From Mariniphaga sp. (lineage in GTDB: Bacteria; Bacteroidota; Bacteroidia; Bacteroidales; Prolixibacteraceae): 64,000 nt of DNA. Location of the stretch: assembly GCA_024636975.1 (NCBI GenBank), contig JAGXGA010000005.1:1-64000 (forward strand), in the 5' to 3' direction. Positions 35,226-42,098 of the stretch are shown here, piece by piece. The first letter of the stretch is position 1; each line of letters opens with the position of its first letter. A program made the position numbers and the translations under genes. The notes beneath the pieces were generated by a model. The model was given only the letters and a program-made list of their open reading frames with translations, was not told the origin of the DNA and did not search any database.

Positions 35226-35723
35226 GTGTTTAAAATGGCAGTAGTAGCAACAAAACACCGCCGCCTGATGGCATTACTTACACAAGCCGGGTTCGACGAC
35301 GAAACCCGCCACTCACTTGTGCATGCGTGGACCAATGGCCGCACCGAAAGCAGCAAGGACCTTACCGAAACCGAAGTTGACGACCTGGTGTGGAAGTTCG
35401 AAAACGACTTCCATTTCAGGCAGAACCCTAAAAACACGGTTAATGCCATGTTGCTTATTGCAATCAAGCAGAAAAGATCTACAGTACTTGCCATAGCCCA
35501 AAGGTGTGGCATACATGAGGGGAAGGATTTTAAAAAGTTCAATTCCTTTATGGAAAACAGCAGCATCCTAAAAAAGCGCCTCAATAAATACACGTTCGAG
35601 GAGCTTGACGAACTTATTAAGCAGATGCACGCACTGGAGGCAAACTTTAAAAAGAGCGCAAAAAAAGCGTACAGCAAGGCGTGGCACCAGCATCACAACA
35701 TTCCTGAAACATCAGACAATTAA
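35226..35723 (+). CDS. GemA/gp16-like regulatory protein (DUF1018-like)
   Basis: A 165-residue protein similar in layout to Mu GemA: MALLTQAGFDDETRHSLVHAWTNGRTESSKDLTETEVDDLV at the start, then a helical C-terminal half. In Mu, GemA affects host gene expression. It lies in the middle early region, 4 nt after the DnaA-like gene, and codes contiguously with it. Confidence 0.6.
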   Translation: MFKMAVVATKHRRLMALLTQAGFDDETRHSLVHAWTNGRTESSKDLTETEVDDLVWKFENDFHFRQNPKNTVNAMLLIAIKQKRSTVLAIAQRCGIHEGKDFKKFNSFMENSSILKKRLNKYTFEELDELIKQMHALEANFKKSAKKAYSKAWHQHHNIPETSDN

Positions 35724-35735
35724 AAAAAAACAATC

Positions 35736-36047
35736 ATGAAAAAACTATTATTTATCATCAGCATTTTAGTCCTGGCAGCATGTTCTCCGGGCAACCTGGT
35801 TGGAACCGGGTATCACACAGTTATTGAAAGTGGCCGTATGGTATGGCAGGATAAACTGCATACAACCGCCGAAACCGATTCTTTTATTGTTGCAAAAACA
35901 GATTTGCCACTCTGCACCGATTCATTGATAGGTGCAAACCCTCCTGCCTTCCGTTTCGAAAATTTTGAATTTGATGTTTATGTCGAAGAAAAAGCAATTT
36001 ACCAGCGTCGGGAAAATGGTCGCGAAAGATGGAGGAGAATACGATGA
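35736..36047 (+). CDS. phage-encoded lipoprotein
   Basis: A 103-residue protein with a lipoprotein signal (MKKLLFIISILVLAAC; lipobox LAAC). It would be lipid-anchored in the envelope. Possible roles are superinfection exclusion or a spanin-like function; neither is shown. It overlaps the next small gene by 4 nt. Confidence 0.6.
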   Translation: MKKLLFIISILVLAACSPGNLVGTGYHTVIESGRMVWQDKLHTTAETDSFIVAKTDLPLCTDSLIGANPPAFRFENFEFDVYVEEKAIYQRRENGRERWRRIR

Positions 36048-36196
36048 AACTAAGAGCAATTGAAGGCGTTTTCAATGGTCCGGATGAAATGGACATAGGC
36101 TTTCATATGTATTATGGCAGCGATGAGAATGGCGATTTTCATGCAATGACACTTGGATTATTATTTTTCTCAATAACATTTTACCGCTATGAATAA
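36044..36196 (+). CDS. small phage protein, unknown
   Basis: A 50-residue frame (start MKLRAIEGVFNGPDEMDIGF, hydrophobic end LGLLFFSITFYRYE). Its ATG overlaps the preceding stop (ATGA), and its stop overlaps the start of the MazG-like gene. The tight packing suggests it is real. Confidence 0.45.
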   Translation: MKLRAIEGVFNGPDEMDIGFHMYYGSDENGDFHAMTLGLLFFSITFYRYE

Positions 36197-36563
36197 AACA
36201 GCAGGCATATTAAACGAGGTTCAGCAGGAAAGAGCAAGGCAGAACCGCAAGTGGGGCGAACAGAACCATTCGGCAGTTGAATGGATTGCCATATTCACTG
36301 AGGAGGTAGGCGAAGCAGCACGCAATGGCGTTGATTTCCACTTCCGCAACGGACTCATTAACCCCTATGAAACCGAAACAGAACTGGAACGCAACATCCA
36401 GATTGAGCGAATTATGAAGTACCGCAAAGAGTGCATCCAGGTTGCAGCGGTGGCCGTTGCGATGGTTGAGAGCCTCGACAGGCAATTAGATGGTGAAAGT
36501 AAGAAACCCGTATCTATTTGCAGCAATAAAGGTTGCATAGGTAAGGATGAAGAGTCGGAATAG
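36189..36563 (+). CDS. MazG-like nucleotide pyrophosphohydrolase
   Basis: A 124-residue all-helical protein of the MazG/NTP-PPase type: RARQNRKWGEQNHSAVEWIAIFTEEVGEAA holds the ExxE-type metal-binding helix. A later helix (CIQVAAVAVAMVESLDRQL) carries the second set. It would hydrolyse NTPs or (p)ppGpp-like nucleotides. Phage MazG is thought to modulate the host stress nucleotide pool. Confidence 0.75.
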   Translation: MNKTAGILNEVQQERARQNRKWGEQNHSAVEWIAIFTEEVGEAARNGVDFHFRNGLINPYETETELERNIQIERIMKYRKECIQVAAVAVAMVESLDRQLDGESKKPVSICSNKGCIGKDEESE

Positions 36564-36586
36564 TTGAATTTAATACATTGAATGTT

Positions 36587-36805
36587 ATGGAAAATTTACT
36601 GATAGTTATGGGTTTTGTGGGTATTATTTTAGCGGCTTGCTGTTCATCGATGGCACTTGTACTTGTGGCGATTTACCAGGAAAGGAAGCCTATTCAAAAG
36701 GATGTTACGCTCAATAGGCATAAATGCGGAGTTAAAGGCTGCGATGAACCTGTGTATGAATTTGGGGGCTGTTTTAAGCATTATGTGCAAAGAGAGCCTT
36801 TTTAA
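36587..36805 (+). CDS. small membrane protein with Cys-rich tail
   Basis: A 72-residue protein with one N-terminal membrane segment (LLIVMGFVGIILAACCSSMALVLVAIY). The C-terminal part (HKCGVKGCDEPVYEFGGCFKHY) has a CX4C...C pattern that could bind zinc. The ATG at 36587 is preferred over a TTG nine nt upstream. Confidence 0.5.
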   Translation: MENLLIVMGFVGIILAACCSSMALVLVAIYQERKPIQKDVTLNRHKCGVKGCDEPVYEFGGCFKHYVQREPF

Positions 36806-36857
36806 AATAGGAAGGCTTGAACCCAAAGGTGAACCAAAATTTTAATTAAGAATAGTT

Positions 36858-37202
36858 ATGGATAAGAAAGATTATTTACAAAACAAAAAAGAAACAGAAG
36901 CTAAAATTCAAGCCGAAAAGGAATGGTTAGCAGAATTAAAAAGAGAGTATATAGAATCAAACGCCGAATACGAAATTGGTGAGCGCGTTAAAGTTGTTAC
37001 CCCGCCACATAAATACTATTCGTTAGGCGGGGGCAAGGAAGGAGTAACTGAGCATAAGGAGCGATTTGCTTATGTCGATGGGTATGAAATTACTTATGAG
37101 GGTAACGTAAAACCAATTTTAAAAAAGGAGAAAAAGGATGGAACGCTAAGTAAGCAAAAGGACCATTATAACGAAAATTCAAGCTATTTAGAGCGAACTT
37201 GA
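36858..37202 (+). CDS. phage protein, unknown
   Basis: A 114-residue protein with a helical charged start (KKETEAKIQAEKEWLAELKREYIE) and a beta-like middle (GERVKVVTPPHKYYSLGG). Such KOW-like segments are common in Bacteroidota mobile elements. Family not certain. It is flanked by short spacers. Confidence 0.45.
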   Translation: MDKKDYLQNKKETEAKIQAEKEWLAELKREYIESNAEYEIGERVKVVTPPHKYYSLGGGKEGVTEHKERFAYVDGYEITYEGNVKPILKKEKKDGTLSKQKDHYNENSSYLERT

Positions 37203-37294
37203 TTTAGCTCAACTTTGATAAAAGGTGGTATATACCGATAAACAGTATTTAACAGTTAAATCACCGATACAAAAAAACCAAAAATCAAGTAAGT

Positions 37295-37405
37295 ATGTTT
37301 GGAATAATAATTGGAATAATTGCAGTTGCTTTCATTCTGTTCGTTCTGGGTTGTGCCAGGGCAGCCGGTAAAACGCAACCAAAAAATGAAAATCCAGTAA
37401 ATTAA
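37295..37405 (+). CDS. 36-residue membrane/lipo-peptide
   Basis: A single hydrophobic helix (IIIGIIAVAFILFVLGC) followed by a short polar tail. The LGC triplet could be a lipobox. Its stop is 6 nt before the next gene. Confidence 0.4.
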   Translation: MFGIIIGIIAVAFILFVLGCARAAGKTQPKNENPVN

Positions 37406-37411
37406 TAAATT

Positions 37412-37609
37412 ATGGGCAGCGGGTTAAAAGCATATAACGAATACCAGGAAGACCAGCAGGCTGAAAAGGACAGGCTGTGGCTGAATGAAAAAGCGAAACA
37501 GGTTGCTGCCATCAACCCGCGTTCAGGCGAATTCTCCGACTTTAAATGGATGGAGGAGAACCGGGAAAAGATTATCCGGAACAAAAAGTTAATTGATTTA
37601 TTAGGATAA
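37412..37609 (+). CDS. small charged phage protein
   Basis: A 65-residue helical protein (EYQEDQQAEKDRLWLNEKAKQV). No family is recognised. Confidence 0.45.
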   Translation: MGSGLKAYNEYQEDQQAEKDRLWLNEKAKQVAAINPRSGEFSDFKWMEENREKIIRNKKLIDLLG

Positions 37610-37690
37610 ATTTCAGGATAAACTGATACAACCGTACAGAAAAATCTGTAACTTTAAATTAAATTATTTATAATCATAAAATCAACAGCA

Positions 37691-38212
37691 ATGAAAAAAT
37701 TAACTCAACTACTTTTTGTATTTATTATTCTTTTTGCAGCGTGCGATAAAGAAGAAACTCCTGAACTTAAAAACCTGATGACTTTTGACAATGCCCAATT
37801 TACAATTAAAAGCGGCGTTATTGAAACTTCGCACTGGAACCAGGACAGAACGACGTTTCATATATTATTAATTGATACAGAATTAAGCAAGCAAAATTAT
37901 CTTGAGCACAACATGGAGGCAGTAAAAGGTGCAAGCTTCATTAACTTTGACCTTGATTCTACTTATAATAATTTTGATTATAGGCTCGAAGGCAATAATT
38001 GCTACGAGGCTACATGGGATTTTCCAGGAATGATAACTATTGATTTTGATGCAGACAAAGAGCTACTAACACATGAGCTTAACTCAGGCAATTTTTGTAT
38101 TTCTAAAGCCGGTGAAATATTTGATGTAGAGTTTAACGGTACCACAACAACCGGTAAAAATGTAAGCCTTTATTATTCAGGCAAATTAATTGAAATAGAG
38201 GTTTTCGAATAA
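37691..38212 (+). CDS. phage-encoded lipoprotein, unknown
   Basis: A 173-residue protein with a lipoprotein signal (MKKLTQLLFVFIILFAAC) and a beta-rich mature part. Its composition is unlike the neighbouring phage genes, and it may be a morон-type cargo gene. Possible role in envelope change of the lysogen; no family is recognised. A structured RNA begins 40 nt after its stop. Confidence 0.5.
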   Translation: MKKLTQLLFVFIILFAACDKEETPELKNLMTFDNAQFTIKSGVIETSHWNQDRTTFHILLIDTELSKQNYLEHNMEAVKGASFINFDLDSTYNNFDYRLEGNNCYEATWDFPGMITIDFDADKELLTHELNSGNFCISKAGEIFDVEFNGTTTTGKNVSLYYSGKLIEIEVFE

Positions 38213-38251
38213 ATATTTGGTATTATAAAAATCATTTCATAGATTTGCTCT

Positions 38252-38406
38252 TGTACTACAATTTATACTCAGGGGCAAAATACACTGAGATTTTTTAAAC
38301 AAAATAAAGGCACTGCCTGCCATTGGTGGCCAAATGCGAAAGCTGAGGCTGGTTTATCGCCCCGCGATAAATTGTAGTACACACCTAAAGCGGGCAGTGT
38401 TCTTTT
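38252..38406 (+). ncRNA. pseudoknotted RNA element, copy A
   Basis: Strand a (38252-38266) is the perfect 15-nt reverse complement of a' (38367-38381). Strand b CACTGCCTGC (38311) lies between them and pairs with b' GCGGGCAGTG (38390-38399) after a'. The a-b-a'-b' order makes an H-type pseudoknot. CACCTAAA joins a' to b', and a T-tract (TTCTTTTT) follows. Internal GCCA-TTGG-TGGC and GC-GAAA-GC elements recur in copy B. It lies between two genes with no ORF. Confidence 0.6.
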
Positions 38407-38427
38407 TAACCATTTAATGTACTACAA

Positions 38428-39108
38428 ATGGAAAAATCAAAAGAAGTTTTTACACCGGAGGTATTTCAATATTCCTCCAACAAACAAGAAGTTAGAAGCC
38501 TTCTTGTAGAAAACGAGCCTTGGTTGGTTGCTAAGGATGTTTGCCAAATTCTTGAACTGGAAGATGTTCGAAGAGCAGTTGAACCATTAGACGAAGATGA
38601 AAAGCTGACCGGAAAAATTCTCCATTCAGGTCAAAACAGAAAAATGTGGCTTATTAATGAAAGCGGTTTTTACACCCTTGTAATGCGCAGCAATAAGCCA
38701 GAGGCCAAAGCTTTCCGCAAGTGGGTAACAGCTGAAGTTTTGCCTGCAATTCGTAAGCAGGGCTATTATGGAGCAAAACAAAAGGCGGGTGAATACCTTG
38801 ATGCCCGCGATGTTCCGTATTCTAACCGCGAATTAAACGGTTTGCCGGTTCGTTTTATTGAGATTGAAGGCGAAGTGTGGTTTTCAGTTAACGATATACA
38901 CCGCGCAATTGGAAGCCGTACCGATAGCACACAATCTGCACGAAAACTTAACAAAAAGCAGGAGTTGGCTAAAAAGATTTGGGTTTTTGGCAACACGAAT
39001 GCTTCGTGGTTCACCAATCAGCTTGGTTTGCAGTTGCTGGTTAGTGGCAGCCGCATATTAAACAACCGCCAGTTGGAACTTAATTTTGGAGGGCAGAGCA
39101 ATGGTTAA
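38428..39108 (+). CDS. Bro-N / antirepressor-like protein
   Basis: A 226-residue protein. The N-terminal Bro-N domain (WLVAKDVCQILELEDVRRAVEPLDEDEK, FYTLVMRSNKPEAKAFRKWVTAEVLPAIRKQG) is typical of phage antirepressors. A C-terminal DNA-binding-like region follows (VWFSVNDIHRAIGSRTDSTQSARKLN). It could counter the CI-like repressor or act as a regulator. It starts just after RNA copy A, which may control it. It overlaps the next gene by 8 nt. Confidence 0.8.
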   Translation: MEKSKEVFTPEVFQYSSNKQEVRSLLVENEPWLVAKDVCQILELEDVRRAVEPLDEDEKLTGKILHSGQNRKMWLINESGFYTLVMRSNKPEAKAFRKWVTAEVLPAIRKQGYYGAKQKAGEYLDARDVPYSNRELNGLPVRFIEIEGEVWFSVNDIHRAIGSRTDSTQSARKLNKKQELAKKIWVFGNTNASWFTNQLGLQLLVSGSRILNNRQLELNFGGQSNG

Positions 39109-39319
39109 TTTTAATAAAAAAGGTTTTACTGTAAACGTAGCCTCAAATTTGCCTGCAAGCAGCTATGTGCAAACAATGCACGACATAATTGATATTATAC
39201 AGGCACAAGACCCTGAGATGGAACGCAACAATTACCATTTGTTGCAATTATTACAGGCAATGTTACCAACTGAGGAGCAAGCCAAAGCAATAGTTTATGG
39301 AACTATAAAATGTAATTAA
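39101..39319 (+). CDS. small phage protein, unknown
   Basis: A 72-residue protein (MVNFNKKGFTVNVASNLPAS start). Its C-terminal part (NYHLLQLLQAMLPTEEQAK) resembles the end of the 39602 gene product (HTSTLLEEMLPGPGQEL), so the two may be distant paralogues. The ATG at 39101 overlaps the antirepressor end by 8 nt. Confidence 0.5.
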   Translation: MVNFNKKGFTVNVASNLPASSYVQTMHDIIDIIQAQDPEMERNNYHLLQLLQAMLPTEEQAKAIVYGTIKCN

Positions 39320-39339
39320 ATTAGAATTTTTCTAAAAAG

Positions 39340-39370
39340 ACCGTTGTTGTAAAAGCAGCGGTTTTTTTTT
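39340..39370 (+). terminator. rho-independent terminator
   Basis: ACCGTTG and CAGCGGT pair (one G-U) around TTGTAAAAG and are followed by T9. It ends the transcript just before RNA copy B. Confidence 0.7.
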
Positions 39371-39383
39371 ATACATTGCCCAC

Positions 39384-39541
39384 GCGTTACAATTCTTTTT
39401 TAGCACAAATGTAGGCCCTGTCAATTCTGTAAAATCAGATAAAGCAAGGCTGTAAGGTGGTTCATGCTGGAAACGGCTGAGCTGATTCTTGCATTTGTGC
39501 ATAGAATTGTAACGCACACCTAAGCGGCCTTGCCGTTTTTT
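39384..39541 (+). ncRNA. pseudoknotted RNA element, copy B
   Basis: Strand a GCGTTACAATTCT (39384-39396) pairs perfectly with a' at 39503-39515, extended by a 9-bp inner stem (39403-39411 with 39492-39500). Strand b GCAAGGCTGT (39444) pairs with b' GCGGCCTTGC (39524-39533), with two G-U pairs. The order, GGTGG after b, a GAAA tetraloop, GCTGAG, the linker ACACCTAA and a terminal T-tract all match copy A, although most stem bases differ. That suggests covarying conserved RNA. Confidence 0.6.
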
Positions 39542-39601
39542 GTTACTTAACCAAAATACAGAAGAACCAATGGACAAAAAAAATGAAGGAGGGAATGTAC
39601 A

Positions 39602-39808
39602 ATGATTGAATTCAACCGTAAAAACCGAACTTACTCCATTACCATTCCCGGAGATGAAACAAAGTACTTTTGTACAGTTCGTGCTATTGCGCGATTAATT
39701 GCCTGTTGCGACGAGGAGGCGCTTGATAAAGACACCATTTATCACACAAGTACATTACTCGAAGAAATGCTGCCCGGCCCTGGGCAGGAACTGGATTTCA
39801 AGCCCTAA
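39602..39808 (+). CDS. small phage protein, unknown
   Basis: A 68-residue protein (MIEFNRKNRTYSITIPGDETKYFCTVRAI start). Its end resembles the end of the product at 39101-39319, suggesting duplication together with the RNA elements. It follows RNA copy B by 60 nt. Its stop codon lies in a stem that competes with a downstream terminator. Confidence 0.5.
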   Translation: MIEFNRKNRTYSITIPGDETKYFCTVRAIARLIACCDEEALDKDTIYHTSTLLEEMLPGPGQELDFKP

Positions 39809-39813
39809 GAAAT

Positions 39814-39841
39814 GGACTGCTTTAGGGCGGTCCTTTTTTTT
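39814..39841 (+). terminator. rho-independent terminator with competing stem
   Basis: GGACTGC-TTTAGG-GCGGTCC followed by eight T. An alternative stem GCCCTAA (39802-39808, over the stop codon) with TTAGGGC (39822-39828) shares two bases with the terminator's 3' arm, so the two compete. Confidence 0.7.
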
Positions 39842-39887
39842 ACTTGACACACAAGTTAATAGAAGTTACATTTGTAACAAAACCGCA

Positions 39888-40121
39888 ATGAGTTACAACC
39901 GCAGAAATTTACTGGAAAGAATTATCGATATTCAGAATATTTACAAAAAACATTCTAAGAATTTCGACGGCGGCTGTACCGATAAGCACATTTTTGAGAA
40001 TATAATAAAACCCATTTACCGCATTTCCCGCTCCTGTTTTTACGAATACATGCGGACTCCTGCAGAAAAAGAGCTGAAACAGCTTGAAGAAGAAAGCAAA
40101 AATCAACTGCAGTTGTTTTGA
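39888..40121 (+). CDS. small phage protein, unknown
   Basis: A 77-residue helical protein (MSYNRRNLLERIIDIQNIYKK start) similar in style to small phage or integrase-associated regulators: IYRISRSCFYEYMRTPAEKEL looks like a helix-turn-helix. The ATG at 39888 is used. It is the last plus-strand gene before the minus-strand structural module. Confidence 0.5.
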   Translation: MSYNRRNLLERIIDIQNIYKKHSKNFDGGCTDKHIFENIIKPIYRISRSCFYEYMRTPAEKELKQLEEESKNQLQLF

Positions 40122-40125
40122 GAAC

Positions 40126-40155
40126 TGAGCAGGTGACCGGAAGTCACCAGCTCAG
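40126..40155. terminator. bidirectional terminator between convergent genes
   Basis: CTGAGC-A-GGTGAC-CGAA-GTCACC-A-GCTCAG, a strong hairpin with one A-A mismatch and a four-base loop, between convergent stops. Confidence 0.7.
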
Positions 40156-40590
40156 CTAAAACACCTTTTTACAATCGAATTCCAAAAACGTAACCATCCA
40201 CCCTTTATGTTTATGAAAATGTTGCCAGCCGGAAAGCTGGAAAGGCGATGTTAAAGCAATATCGGCTTTTTCGGGCGTGAATTTATCAAGCGCCTCAAGA
40301 ACCAAATACACAACATCTTCGTGATCGAGTGCAATTGTATCACTAACTGCTCCATCAGCCCCGGCAATGGCTTGTGAAACTACGTGCGCACGCACACGCA
40401 TAGGTGAGCGCCGCATTTGCTTGCTTACCTGGTCGAAGCTTAGTTTTTCGGGGAATTCAATAAACACCCGTGGAGTGGTTGGAATGCTGCCTTCGTACTG
40501 CACGTTGTACCACTCAATGCCCTTCAGTTCGCTTTCGGTGTCGGAAGTGTTTAAACGGTTTTTAACCGCTGTGTAAATGTCGTATAACAT
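40156..40590 (-). CDS. head-tail connector / tail completion protein
   Basis: A 144-residue protein. Position (last gene of the head module) and the beta-rich sequence (VFIEFPEKLSFDQVSKQMRRSPMRVRAHVVSQ) suggest a neck or tail-completion protein like those after Mu gpG. The exact family is not certain. Transcription runs opposite to the other late genes. Confidence 0.55.
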   Translation of the reverse strand: MLYDIYTAVKNRLNTSDTESELKGIEWYNVQYEGSIPTTPRVFIEFPEKLSFDQVSKQMRRSPMRVRAHVVSQAIAGADGAVSDTIALDHEDVVYLVLEALDKFTPEKADIALTSPFQLSGWQHFHKHKGWMVTFLEFDCKKVF

Positions 40591-40602
40591 AGTAAAAAAG
40601 TT

Positions 40603-40650
40603 TAAAGTTTCGAGTTTCGAGTTTAAAGTTCCGAATTCAAAGTTCCGGGT
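40603..40650. repeat. short degenerate repeats (TTTAAAGTTTCGAG-like)
   Basis: Four imperfect units of the form (T)TAAAGTTYCGRGTT/ATT lie side by side between two head genes. They resemble intergenic slippage repeats. They do not look like regulatory sites. Confidence 0.5.
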
Positions 40651-41090
40651 TATTTAAAAATGTCGTCGGCCATGCGGTTGAATTTGGATTGGATGCGATC
40701 AAACAAAGCTTCGCTTTCGCCTATCATCTGGCTTTGCGGCATTGTGAAATGAGGAGGCCTTCCGGCTTTTAATCCTTCGTTGTGCACATCGGCATAAGGC
40801 AATGCGCTTGTAAATTCAACCTTTGTTCCTAAAGCTTTTGAATCCTGTTGCCAGCTTCGTTTAAGGCTGCCTCCCCACTTTTCGCCTATCAGCTTTTTTT
40901 TGGCCTTTTCAATTTTCCGCTTTGGCCACTTCTTATAACTGCCCGTTTTTTGCTCAAAGCCTTCGTTGCGGAAGTTGTCGGCAATAAATTTAAGGCCTTC
41001 CACTTTAGCTACACCCGGAAGACGTTTTGCAAACTCAGGAACTTTCTGCTGTATTTGCGTTAGTTTTTGAGAAAAGTTGTTGTTTGCCAT
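40650..41090 (-). CDS. phage virion morphogenesis protein (Mu gpG-like)
   Basis: A 146-residue protein of the virion-morphogenesis type: EGLKFIADNFRNEGFEQKTGSYKKWPKRK near the N-terminus, then SALPYADVHNEGLKAGRPPHFTMPQSQMIG, a typical segment of this group. In Mu the homologue acts in tail completion/head assembly. It is cotranscribed with the other head genes on the minus strand. Confidence 0.75.
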   Translation of the reverse strand: MANNNFSQKLTQIQQKVPEFAKRLPGVAKVEGLKFIADNFRNEGFEQKTGSYKKWPKRKIEKAKKKLIGEKWGGSLKRSWQQDSKALGTKVEFTSALPYADVHNEGLKAGRPPHFTMPQSQMIGESEALFDRIQSKFNRMADDIFK

Positions 41091-41104
41091 AATTGTATAT
41101 GTTG

Positions 41105-41124
41105 AGACGCAAAATTTTGCGTCT
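41105..41124. repeat. 20-bp perfect palindrome
   Basis: AGACGCAAAATTTTGCGTCT, between two head genes. It may be a host-type extragenic palindromic element or a weak terminator; there is no T-tract. Confidence 0.5.
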
Positions 41125-41127
41125 GTA

Positions 41128-42084
41128 CTAAAAGTTTAAAGTGTCGCTGATTGTAGTAAATTCCAATTTACCGGCTTTCTCCTGGACTACAACATAGCTG
41201 TTTTTTCCGTTGAGATTGAAAGGAGCATACTGGAAGCCTTCTTTGCCTGGTACCGGCTTAAATGTTTTGCCTTTAATTAAACCCTTCAAATTTTCGAGAA
41301 GCATGTTTTTCAGGGTATAGTCGCGGTGAGGCTGTTCAATTGCCTGCTTAATGCCTGCTTTAGTAACTTTTACCTTGCCAAATATTTTGCCAACCTGTGA
41401 GGCGCCATACTGCTTTGTAAAATCGTAATAAAAGCCTTGGGCAGTTGTAGCAATTTCGTCGGCCTTGCTTTTTGAGAAGCTGGTATAATACCCGGCTGAG
41501 TCGGAGAAAAGCTTTTGCTCGACTCCCGGATTAAAGTCGAAGCCTTTTGGAGCCGTTGTATCTTCAAAGCCTTTGTATTTCTCCTGGTCTTTATTAACCG
41601 GATCATCGGTTTGTACCAGCTCGCAACGGCAACCCCAACCCAGGGGCGGTGTGTGGCCGCTCCAGAACGGGTCGTTCATTGGAAGTATTATTCCATCCAA
41701 TTTGGCATGTTCGGCCCTTACATCGCTGTCGCCTGCAGTACGGTATTCGAGGTTAGGGTAAATGTCGGCATTTTCTTCGAAGCCCATCCAGCGTTCAGCT
41801 GCTGCACTGTGAGCGAAAATGGTTTGTTCCTCAACCTGCCTGTAGTTTTTATACTTCTTTTCAATCTTCTGCTTATCGAGGTCGGTACGGACTTCGATAA
41901 GTTCCTTTTCCTTTTGCGCCTGGCGGAAGTGGGCATATTTTGCGGCATCAGCCTGAAGGTTGTCAAAGAGCTTAAGGCGTGGATTGTCGGGTGTAATTTT
42001 CGACAGATCGACCTGTGTACCCATCTGCACTTGTTTTTGATACAAGTTGAAAACAGCCTCCGGGGTATCTTCATCGGCGGCCAC
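41128..42084 (-). CDS. phage head morphogenesis protein (Mu gpF-like)
   Basis: A 318-residue minor head protein of the SPP1 gp7/Mu gpF group. The signature is GWGCRCELVQTDDPVN near residue 165, preceded by FWSGHTPPLGWGC. The N-terminal region (residues 1-90) is helical and charged. It probably binds the portal. Its start is 14 nt after the portal gene's stop. Confidence 0.85.
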   Translation of the reverse strand: MAADEDTPEAVFNLYQKQVQMGTQVDLSKITPDNPRLKLFDNLQADAAKYAHFRQAQKEKELIEVRTDLDKQKIEKKYKNYRQVEEQTIFAHSAAAERWMGFEENADIYPNLEYRTAGDSDVRAEHAKLDGIILPMNDPFWSGHTPPLGWGCRCELVQTDDPVNKDQEKYKGFEDTTAPKGFDFNPGVEQKLFSDSAGYYTSFSKSKADEIATTAQGFYYDFTKQYGASQVGKIFGKVKVTKAGIKQAIEQPHRDYTLKNMLLENLKGLIKGKTFKPVPGKEGFQYAPFNLNGKNSYVVVQEKAGKLEFTTISDTLNF

Positions 42085-42098
42085 GGCTTTTTTACCCG

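Noticed and set aside
38252-38406. Element A as a retron msr-msd RNA or HDV-like ribozyme
   Set aside because: No reverse transcriptase is near, and the strand order does not fit HDV (P2 and P4 would be swapped); CTAA in the linker alone is not enough.
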